This document shows positions 1 through 8,752 of a DNA stretch of 64,000 nt, one piece after another (positions within the stretch are counted from its first letter, which is position 1; every line of letters begins with the position of its first letter). The notes below the pieces were generated by a model. The model was not told the DNA's origin. It ran no database searches and saw only the letters and a list, made by a program, of their open reading frames with translations. Both the position numbers and the translations under genes were made by a program. The DNA lies in assembly GCA_963930775.1 (NCBI GenBank), contig OZ005696.1, forward strand, positions 6,076,001 to 6,140,000, in the 5' to 3' direction. The DNA comes from Cliona cf. orientalis. Lineage: Eukaryota; Porifera; Demospongiae; Clionaida; Clionaidae.

Positions 1-371
1 ACCACAGTTTCAATGAAATCCCTATCCAGAAAATAGCCTAAAAGCCTAATGGCACCTTGCCAGGTACATAACAGCTAGTGTTGTAGCAGCATAGGTAACC
101 TATGCCTAGCAGACACACATGCATACTACCATACCACTGGTGCAGTATTAATAATACGTATATACCATATTATAGAAGCAGCATGATTTTACGTATAAAT
201 ACATGTAGAACGTTGTGCGTCGCTTAGGGAAAAATCAAGAAGCTTAGCCAAAACTTGCAAACAAAGCATTTTCAGGGAAATCCACATAATACTTGCATTT
301 GGAATGCCATAAGGAACCTAAAATACCATACTTTGGACTCGCAAATGAGGTATATGGCAGCTAGTGAGGTA

Positions 372-402
<31 letters not shown>
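372..402. repeat. (GACA)n microsatellite
   Basis: About seven tandem copies of the tetranucleotide GACA. The rest of 1-466 shows no gene-like sequence. The third Death-like exon of the gene that enters from the right was looked for here and is not present, so it must lie beyond the left edge. Confidence 0.9.
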
Positions 403-466
403 CACAGAAAGACTATTGTAACCCTCACACATGTGCCGAGAATTAATAATTATACTTCGCACTTAC

Positions 467-1526
467 CTCTGAGTGGTAGGAATGGGTTAATTTTTTCCAC
501 AGCAGCAAACTCCCCCCATCTGTATAACCAACTGGCAAGATGTGTCCAGGAAGGCTGAGGGTGGCAGTGGACATAGTAGGATGCACACTCATTGGCTGTT
601 TCTCTCTTAGTGGAGCACCTCCGCTGGATCTCTTCGAGTCGGCTGGGAGGGACTAATACAGTAATGTAGTCATCAATTATTTCGAAATACAGTGAGTCCC
701 AGTCATTCACTAATTCCATAGCTTCAGAAACGCTCTCAGTCGTCAAGGTGGGATCTGAAATGCAATCAGTGTTCACAATCTTAGTAAACTAGATGGAGTT
801 AAAATTAAGCAGAGTGCACCCACACATGTATGTGTACACAAACACAGACAATGGATAAAGGACAGCCACTAATGTCCCTTGTCTGTATGACCTGGTGTGC
901 TATAGCTTTCTTTTGGAGCAAGAGTAGGAAACTAGTCAATTGTTGATGGAAAACACACAGAGCTGCATTTTAGGATTTTTTTGAAGGGGGGGGGGGGAGG
1001 GGAGATTAGGAATGGCTAGTGGCAGCAATACTAATTGGATGTCATAACAATAGTGGCTGAGGAATAAGAGGCATAGTGGTACAAGACCAGGGGTATCAGT
1101 TGGAGGGATAGATAGTCATCCACATAATTGATCAAAAGCCAGTGTATGGCTCTTTATCATTGGCAAAAATTGGACTCTTCCTGATTCCAGCATACTGGAG
1201 AGATGCAAATTCACATGACTATAAATCTCAAGGGGGTTGCCCCATCCCACCCTCCCTCCATAAATATAACCCTGATACACACACACCTTGGACTGGTTCT
1301 CCATGGTTCCTAATCCGATCAGCAATTTGAGTCTCGCCCATAAGATCTAGTATAAAGGTGAGTATCCTCCATGATGGAGACTGGTAGCGACCTATTCCAA
1401 GGAGAAATTGTTTCACTACATCCTCCTTGCTGCTCGTGGAGTAAATGCAACACCATTTTCTTAGAAATTCCCAGTCCTGTACTTCCTTCAACGCCTCTAA
1501 TACGTTTCCTTGAGTGAGGGGTGGAA
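467..1526 (-). CDS. Death-fold GTPase gene, copy 1 (5' Death-like exons only, partial)
   Basis: Two exons of the gene family described at 39785-56577. Exon 1287-1526 (240 nt) encodes Death-like domain 1, with the conserved PSW near its middle and ADRIRNHGEP at its end. Exon 467-754 (288 nt) encodes Death-like domain 2, with the CSTKRE and WTHLASWL stretches. Both are preceded by AG and followed by GT on the minus strand, and both start and end in phase 1, as in copies 2 and 3. Neither has a stop or frameshift. The donor after 1287 reads gtgtgt rather than the gtgagt of the other copies. The third Death-like exon, GTPase and Death exons would lie to the left, outside the window. No CARD exon is seen upstream. 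Whether this copy is expressed cannot be told. Death-like domains are six-helix protein-protein interaction modules of apoptosis and innate immune signalling. Confidence 0.75.
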
Positions 1527-1599
1527 CTGAATAAGAAAAAGAAACATGGTACACCTTAGTAAATGAATTAAACTCCACTAACATTGTTATCAAACAGTA

Positions 1600-2450
1600 A
1601 ATTGATATAATTTAAATTCACCTCTTGATGAAAGAGGTTGAATTTGTGACCCTCACTACAAATAATACTATAACACTACATGTACATGTATATGCATAGT
1701 TTCGTCCATCTCCACATTAAATTTTGGTATGATTGAATTAGGAAATTTACTGGTAGCCACAGTAGCACAAGGGTCAAAGCTCCTGACAGTGCACTGTACT
1801 GGCAGCCAATAAACGTACTGCCAGTGGAACTGAACCAGCCTAGGAGGAGATGTGACGGAACACAGGTAGGAAAAGCAAGGGTGTAAGCTTAAATAGACAC
1901 ACATGCCTACTGTTCTGTGTAGATTTATATCCTTTGCAGGACAGCGAAAATATTGGCTTATTTAATATCCATCAGAACCAATTAAACTTGACCCCTGGCA
2001 AAGACTAATGAAATTTGGTCAACCCCCTTGATAATGAGGTCCCTTGGCCTAATCATATGAATTCCCCCTTTATGTAAGTAGTCTAAGGACGCCGCTGCCT
2101 ATCACCCTCAAGATGCTGTTTTCAAACAAAAAAACCCTCAGGATCCAATTATCCGGGAGCCTCACTGGGATGAGCATGTAAGCTATTTGAGCTCATACAA
2201 GCCGAGGCTGGAGCTCAGCCTAGCCTCGTCCCCAGGCCCCTCCCCGCGTTGATGGGTGGCCTAGACTCGCCGCATGCACTAGAGCTAGTCTGGGGATAAG
2301 GGTAAATTTATAAAACCTTTCTTTGCTGAAATTGCTCCGGCTGCTACATGTAGGCCCTCCATTTTTACTAGGGACACACGTGAGTGCAGGAATTTCCTCG
2401 CTCAGCGCACGCGCACAAGTCAATAATTGGTTAGGATAGGATGCAGTACG
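1600..2450. repeat. Duplicated upstream flank of the Death-fold GTPase gene
   Basis: No gene is seen. Pieces of this stretch recur upstream of the other two copies: a block at 1620-1890 resembles 26030-26210 and 49010-49345, and a block at 1940-2150 resembles 26630-26720 and 50080-50300. A block at 2195-2360 resembles 27480-27605 and 52390-52535. The match in order and orientation shows that the tandem duplication covered this flank as well as the exons. Confidence 0.7.
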
Positions 2451-2467
2451 CGGTGAGCTTACAGGAT

Positions 2468-3645
2468 CGCGGATTTAGGGGGGGTAATTATAAAAAGGGG
2501 AACGGGAAATGAAGAAATGGGAAACGGAGAAACGTGGAAATGAAGAAATGAACTGGAAATGGTCGTCAAAATGCTGGAGAGCCTCTAGCTCTAGACAGGT
2601 GTTACTCAGATCAACTTGTAACAATGTTTACTTCCTCTATTTATTTTAGCAGCCAAAATGATCGATGCCTGTGGTATCTGAGTGATATTAATATAAGAGC
2701 CACTCCTGCTAAACTTATAGCTTCAGAGTGTATGTAAGACCTGCAGTTTATTGAATAGCTGATACTGGCAAGCAAGTCATGGCATAGTCTTGCAGGCCAG
2801 CCCAGAGAATAGAATATTGAATGTAATATGTCGAATCAAGTCATTGAGGCCCGGTTTCCAAATCACTACAACAAAAATCGTAGCCTCTGGGCTTGGCCCG
2901 GTAATGATGAAGTAGGGGATTGCAGCATCAAAAATGTACACTAGAATCAGCAGATTTGTAGGGACAATCATATCCACCAGAGTCAGTAATATAGCTATTA
3001 TGTATAGCCTCCCATTAGTTTTTAGTATACGTAAAAAAAGACTTTGCTATCCCATCACCATGGCGGTTGCCCTGTGCGTGTACTAGATAGATAGACTGGA
3101 ATCATCATTAAACAATTGAAGATGACTGATAGGGTACATTCATAATAATATGTGTATCAAATTAACTACAGCTGGATTCAAGTTCTAGGTGTGCACTCAT
3201 GTCTCGAGTCTCGCAAGCCTGGGTCAGGCAGACCCTCACACTCTGCAGGCCGTTTTACCAGAAGTTCTTTCTGAGAACCCGCTGAGGGAGGGTCTGGTTT
3301 GTGACACTAGGTGTGCACAAGCCCTATCTATAGGCCCACTTGCCCATAAATTTGAGACAGGATTCTAGCTAAGTACCATCACTGATGAAGAGGCAGGATC
3401 ATCATTGGCATCAGTACCACGGTGTGCAGGTAGAGCTGTCAAAATCCTTAATACCAGATCAAGTTTACTTCAAATGGCGTGCCTGGATAGTATAGCTAGC
3501 TCGCAGATCAGGACAGTTTGTGAGTCTCTTAGTTTCAAGTCTTAGAGATCAAATGACGACCATTTCCAGTTCATTTCTTCATTTCCACGTTTCTCCGTTT
3601 CCCATTTCCTCATTTCCCGTTCCCCTTTTTATAACTACCCGATTT
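2468..3645. mobile_element. Inverted-repeat element with ~105-bp arms, no transposase seen
   Basis: The purine-rich arm at about 2468-2575 reappears as its reverse complement at about 3548-3645. Both contain the run of AAATGAAGAAATG-type repeats and the motif GGAAATGGTCGTCA. Between them lie about 970 bases with only short open frames; a 66-codon minus-strand frame at 2777-2977 is hydrophobic but resembles nothing I recognise. I read it as a non-autonomous element. It abuts a second inverted-repeat structure that starts at 3639. Confidence 0.6.
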
Positions 3646-3976
3646 AGGGGTTGGTGTAAAACCTGGACTCTGGACTCTGGATTGGACTGTGGACTGGACT
3701 ATGGACTGAGATTTGGACTGGATTTTGGACTGACGCGTTAGATTTTGACGACCATTTCCAATCAACTTAGGATCGCGGACTGAACGAAGGGCAGTAAATC
3801 TGTTGGAGCATAGGGTTGGAGTGGTGTCTGGGGTAACAGAAATGGAAAACAATAGGCTTACTTTCTCATAATGCAGTGTCTAGAGTGCCGGCAAATTTAT
3901 GTACAAATTTATATTGCCATATGCAGGAGGGGGCGGGGACTAGGGCTATGTAAGAGTACAGCATTTTATATGGACT

Positions 3977-5643
3977 TACCGGCACTATAACGCTGAAAAA
4001 GGCATTCTTGCAGTTTAGGTTCCGTATAATAAAAAAAAATGCGTATATCGCGTTATTAGTGCACGAGTATAATATAGATGACATACACTCGCGTATTTCG
4101 TGTTATAATAATGTAATTGCGTATATCGCGTATTTGAAATTACTGGCGGGAAAATGGCCTTCACTCCGGCTTCTTGGCGGGAATTTTACAAATTATTGGC
4201 GGGTAAATGGCCTTCACTCCGGCTTCTGCTTCTTTTGTTGGTCCTCTGGGCTTACCAGTTGAATACTGGTCTTATAAGCGACTGATCAGAGAGGTCCTAG
4301 TAGACCAAGACACCATCATCAACTGGTGTAAGCGATATGGGCTGCTAGCACGGTCTCAGATCTGCACCCGGTGCAATAAGAGCATGCTATGGGAGACTGA
4401 TTCCTCCAGAAATGATGGATATAGGTACTGATAATACACTGCAGTATACAATTAATATAATATCCAGAACAAAATAACTGATAATAGGTGGCGTTGTCCT
4501 GTGAGCAGTTGTAGGAGGATGAAATCGATCAGGGATGGATCATGGTTCTCTGGTAGCCATCTTTCACTTGAGAAGATCCTGGAGATCACCTACTTGTGGT
4601 GTGAGGATCTGCCACAGCACACCATAATGAAGTGGTGTCAGGTAGCAGAGCACACTATCGTAGACTGGTGTTGCTTCTGCAGAGAGGTGTGCATAGTGTT
4701 TGAGGCAGACCATTTCGAGAAGATAGGTGGACCTGGCTGTATAGTGGAGATCGATGAGTCAAAGTTTGGCAAACGTAAGTATAATAGAGGAAGGTTGCGG
4801 GACGGTAAGTGGGTGCTTGGAGGAATTGAAAGAGGTTCTGATAAAATCTTTATGAGAGTTGTACGTACACGAGATGCAGCCACCCTCCTTCCCATTATAC
4901 AGAACTGTGTAGAGCCGGGTACCACAATCATCACTGATGAATGGCGCGCCTATGGGCGACTTTCTGCACATGGATTCACCCACCAATCAGTGAACCACAC
5001 ACTTCATTTTGTCGATCCGACAACTGGTGCCCACACCAACAACATCGAGGGCACATGGAGCCTGGCGAAAAGGAAGCTGAAACGGGGGAGTGGTACCAGC
5101 AGCCAACTTTTCCCAGGCTACCTAGTAGAGTATATGTGGAGGAGGAAGTATGGAAAAGATTTTGCATTTGCAAACTTTATAAACCACATAGCTAATGTAT
5201 ACAAGGTTTTCTAACACTAATACACACACTAGCAGTACGTCATAAAATCATAACTTGTAGTTAAATAACACATAGAATATGAGCTTAATTTACACTATAG
5301 TCCCGAACCTGTCGTTTTTCACTGTAACATGTCAGTACTCTTCACCTGTCTGTGTCACTGCTTTTGTGTAGCTGCTATAAATTATAGCTATTCGTGTACT
5401 CTGATCTAAATACACGAAATTATACAATAATACATGACTACCAATTTTCGATATTTCTCAATAAACGCTGGGCTCGTCCCCCCAGACCCCACCCCTGAAC
5501 GCTAACTTATCCAAATACGCGATTGTAGCACGAAATACGCGAGTGTATGTCTGATACTCGTGCACTAATAACGCGATATACGCAATTTTTTATTATACGG
5601 AACCTAAACTGCAAGAATGCCCGCTTAAATTGCGGTGCCGGTA
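3977..5643 (+). mobile_element. Merlin/IS1595-type DNA transposon
   Basis: Long terminal inverted repeats enclose a spliced transposase gene. The left end from TACCGGCAC (3977) through about 4136 matches the reverse complement of about 5500-5643. Within the arms, GCATTCTTGCAGTTTAGGTT and the GTTATTAGTGCACGAGTAT stretch are nearly identical. Subterminal TATCGCG/TACGCG motifs are repeated in both arms. Length is about 1.67 kb. Merlin elements usually make an 8-9 bp target duplication; I could not define one here. The true ends may lie further out, because a weaker match continues to about 3862 and 5690. Confidence 0.75.
4207..5214 (+). CDS. Merlin-family transposase (ISXO2-like DDE domain)
   Basis: Two exons, 4207-4424 and 4488-5214, joined across a 63-bp GT-AG intron, give about 314 residues. 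The first exon and the start of the second carry a zinc-ribbon-like set: CTRC, then after the splice CPVSSC. The second exon holds the ISXO2-like catalytic core: VEIDESKFGKRKY (first Asp), then ITDEWRAY (second acidic site), then HTNNIEGTWSLAKR (the N-IE-W signature that supplies the third acidic residue). Such enzymes cut and paste their own element. The frame is open to a stop at 5212-5214, so the gene could be active. The upstream line GGCCTTCACTCCGGCTTC is repeated in tandem just before the start, so the chosen ATG at 4207 is uncertain. Confidence 0.85.
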
Positions 5644-5908
5644 CCGGCACTGTAGACACAGCGTTCTCATAAAGTCACGGTGGGATCAAGAACTAAGCAT
5701 GCAGTGTATTTGTCATTAAGCCTACATGTCAGTGCTTCTGATTCACTAGTATCAAACCTCTGGGCTGTCTCAGCTAATGTTTATAGTCTTCAAATATAAG
5801 TTTGTGATGCAAATGACTGTTGAGTTACTTAAAATGATATTGGACTCAAATCGTTTGACATCTTGATCATACGTACATACTAGCCTATAGCTGTGGCACC
5901 TAAGATGT

Positions 5909-5975
5909 CAAGATAGAAATGCACTCTGTGTTGTGATACATCATGTATCACAACACAGAGTGCATTTCTATCTTG
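5909..5975. repeat. Perfect hairpin, 32-bp arms, 3-nt loop
   Basis: Bases 5909-5940 are the exact reverse complement of 5944-5975, separated only by TCA. Confidence 0.95.
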
Positions 5976-6024
5976 TCACCTTGATTCCACATGGTAAATA
6001 TTCACACTGAAGTTGCAACACTGG

Positions 6025-6083
6025 TAAATAGCACTGTGTTTTGATTCATGATTAAATCATGAATCAAAACACAGTGCTATTTA
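6025..6083. repeat. Perfect hairpin, 28-bp arms, 3-nt loop
   Basis: Bases 6025-6052 are the exact reverse complement of 6056-6083, separated only by TAA. The sequence differs from the hairpin 80 bp upstream, although both contain GCACT-TGTG-TT(G)-type cores. Confidence 0.95.
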
Positions 6084-6679
6084 TAGATAATTTGCACAAA
6101 AAACAAAAACAAACAGTTCACACAAAAACCAAACATAAGCTGCAGATATTCTGTGTTGCTGTCAAGGAGGTTATGATATCCTGGAGAACAGTTAGACTTC
6201 ATGGTGTAAAGAAGGGAAATGCAGCCTGCAGTCTGGCTCATGAAGCACTGACAAACACTAATTCAGGCTTACTGATAACACAGCATGCTGATTTCTTGAT
6301 CCCACCGTGACTTTATGAGAAAGTAAGCCTATTGCTTTCCATTTCTATTAGCCAAGGCACCTCTCCAACCCTATGCTCCAACAGAAGTGATAGATTTACT
6401 GCCCTTCGTTCAGTCGATCCTAGTGAGGTTGATTGGAAATGGTCGTCAAAATCTAACGCGTCAGTCCAAAATCCAGTCCAAATCTCAGTCCATAGTCCAG
6501 TCCACAGTCCAGTCCAGAGTCCAGAGTCCAGGTTTTACACTAACCCCGGATTTAGCGTTGCACCACACCCCTCAAGGCAAGTAGGCCACAGAGCTAGCTA
6601 GAGGACGAGCGCTGGGTGGGGCTAGCCTCGTGCTTGGCACGTGCCAAGGCACGAGGCTCTAGCTAGGGTGGGGCAAGGT

Positions 6680-7235
6680 TTAATACCTCAATACGAGCCA
6701 GACGGTGCTAAAATCCTTGCGTTCTGTAGATCTACTTGACCGTCTCTGGCGAGGCGCTAGTTAAGACTAGGAGTCTGAAAGTTTAGTATTGGATAGGTAC
6801 CGGCTTTAGACACCTCCTATGTTTGTGAAGGAGCTGACAAAGGGACTACAGGATATGTGCAAAAAAGTCCACGGACGCAACATTACGCCCACACAGTAAG
6901 TCCAATTTTTAGCTAGGTTGTCAGTTTGACATGTTCAAAGAGTGGGCCGATTGTCAGCCAATCTGTGAGTAGTAATGAAGTTGGGGTCACAACTGTGACA
7001 GTGGAGTGCGAGCTTTAAGGGAGGCGCACAATTTTTCAAATGGGGTACATACACTTGGGCAAGATGAAGCATTGCACGGCTTTGTGACACTCGGTAGCAG
7101 GTTAGCAATCTGATCAACAGTTGATAAACTGCAAAGGCTGGCCTGTGATACTCTAGAGACCGAGAGCGAGATTTTCGAAATTCGGGAAACCATGCAAGTG
7201 TCACCAGGACCCGAGTGGGAACCTCGCTTCGCTCG
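6680..7235. repeat. Segment paralogous to 50.3-52.2 kb, mostly inverted
   Basis: No gene is seen. From 6780 to 7000 the sequence is the reverse complement of parts of 50545-52225 that lie outside two insertions there. It therefore shows the empty sites of those insertions at about 6832-6836 and 6898-6902. The middle part, about 7010-7190, matches 50378-50540 in the same direction instead, and 7205-7235 is inverted again. A third of the stretch is thus flipped relative to its flanks. Confidence 0.65.
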
Positions 7236-7236
7236 G

Positions 7237-8440
7237 AATAGTCTCGTACCCAGACCCCACCCCCAAAAGGAGGGAAAGGGTCTGGCGCACTTCGAATCAT
7301 TTCTTGTATTTGCTGACTCGACAGTCCAGGATCCTGGACTACCAATCAGATTACAGGCATGTGATTTTGTCATGTGACTTGTAGACTAACGTAAATAATT
7401 AATATTAATAATAATAATTTTAATGACAACGTATACAAGATAGGCGTGTGCACGAAGCTAACTAGAGCACTCGCGTGTAGCGCGCTAGCGAAGATGAACC
7501 AGGTGGAGGACGTCGCGACTGTATTTGTTCCTCGTTGTCGTTTGAAGCTTGCTGTGACCCTTGTTTCAGTTCAGCCCAGAGCGTTAAAGAACTTGGATAC
7601 GATCAACCGACTGATGATCAAGCAGAGGTTCTTCAGAAGTTTGTAAGTGGTCGCGATGTATTCATATCTCTGCCCACCGGGAGTGGCAAAAGTCAGACTC
7701 AGTGTTTTACTTACGTTTCTTTAGTATTCAACAATTTCCCACCTGTTTAGCGGCTTTTTTTAATTGGAATTCTGCTTTGCGCACGTGATCGACATTCCAA
7801 AATCACCTGACCTGCAGAGTCAGCAAATACAAGAAATGACTCGAAGTGCGCCAGACCCTTTCCCTCTTTTTGGGGGTGGGGTCTGGGCACGAGACTACGC
7901 TCGGAATTAAATACTCCACGATAGTCTCGTCCCCAGACCCCACCCCCAAAAGGAGGAAAGGGTCTGGTACACATCGAGCGCTTTTTGGGGCGCACAGGAT
8001 GCAGCAGGTCATGTGATCGTCATGACAACGCATCGTATAGGCATGGCAACGCATCAGCGGCTCTCACGTGCAGCAATAGGCGGCTAGCGCGCGGGATCAC
8101 ACGATAATCACATGCAAGCCACATGGCGTGAATCTGATTGGTGCGACAGAATTCAGACATGCCAAGTCAGCAAGACCCAAAAAGCGCTCGGTGTGTACCA
8201 GACCCTTTCCTCCTTTTGGGGGTGGGGTCTGGGGACGAGACTAACTCCACGATACATAGTCTCGTGCTGGTCTCGCGCCAGCCCCTCCTACCCGCGTGCT
8301 TGAAAGGGGCCAGGCTAGGGACGCTATCCACCGCCACGCCCTCTGGCTCCAGCTGACAAATAGCCTCGTGTGGCCCTTTGACATGCTTTGAGGAGGAGGA
8401 GAAAGGGCCTGGGTACGAGGCTAGCTGAAAAAGGTGATTC
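7237..8440. repeat. Cluster of CTCG-CCCAGACCCC MITEs
   Basis: The short element bounded by TAGTCTCGT(A/C)CCCAGACCCC and GGGGTCTGGG-ACGAGACTA occurs at about 7236-7290, 7850-7900, 7920-7965 and 8190-8245, in both directions. Each carries the AAAAAGGAGGAAAGGGTCTGG core. A related TAGCCTCGT...ACGAGGCTA element at 8363-8424 is inserted inside the first exon remnant of the PIG-P pseudogene. Similar ends flank pieces at 2220 and 43240. Confidence 0.7.
7583..7750 (+). pseudogene. RecQ-type DEAD/DEAH helicase N-terminal fragment
   Basis: The frame from about 7583 reads SVKELGYDQPTDDQAEVLQK and then a Walker A, LPTGSGKS. This is the usual start of RecQ-like ATP-dependent DNA helicases: an aromatic/Q-motif region, then motif I. 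The frame ends at a stop at 7748-7750, soon after the motif. No motif II (DEAH), later helicase motif or splice donor that would continue the gene could be found, and the following sequence is MITE repeats. Related solitary RecQ-like frames are common as dispersed elements in non-bilaterian genomes. I call it a truncated remnant; a first exon of a longer gene is possible but less likely. Confidence 0.6.
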
Positions 8441-8752
8441 TCCATTTCTCAGCTCAGAAAAGAGCCTGCTACTAGGTGACTACGTAGCTAATATTATTAT
8501 ATAAATGTTCACGATGGTATCATTAGCTGTGCTATATACATGTAGCCCCTCAAGTTCCTCTCTATATAATATTATTATGAGCTGGTACTATAATTTGACC
8601 CGACTATATGTACATGTAGTATCTGATGTTCTATGCTACCTTATTGCAAACTGACATGTACAACAATGGTTCCACTTGGGCACCATAATTTTAAAGTTTA
8701 TGGCACTTTGATTTGTACTCTACAGTTGTTTTTCTGCCTTGGGCCTTTCTTC

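Larger units (their letters stand above)
5664..6321. mobile_element. MITE with 27-bp TIRs and two internal perfect hairpins
   Basis: Terminal sequences 5664-5690 and 6295-6321 are exact reverse complements (TTCTCATAAAGTCACGGTGG and onward). The 660-bp body has no credible protein. It contains two long perfect hairpins listed separately. It sits immediately right of the Merlin element and against the right arm of the 3639-6556 structure. Confidence 0.65.
3639..6556. mobile_element. Composite inverted-repeat structure enclosing a Merlin element and a MITE
   Basis: Arms of about 230 bp at 3639-3870 and 6315-6556 are reverse complements. Each contains an internal array of TGGACT-type decamers (or AGTCCA on the other arm) and the GGTCGTCAAAATC motif. 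Inside are a Merlin-like transposon (3977-5643) and a separate MITE (5664-6321). The simplest reading is an older element that took nested insertions, or two facing solo ends that now act as one structure. Confidence 0.6.

Noticed and set aside
2777..2977. Membrane protein exon on the minus strand
   Set aside because: Hydrophobic but short, without splice partners or recognisable family, and inside an inverted-repeat element.
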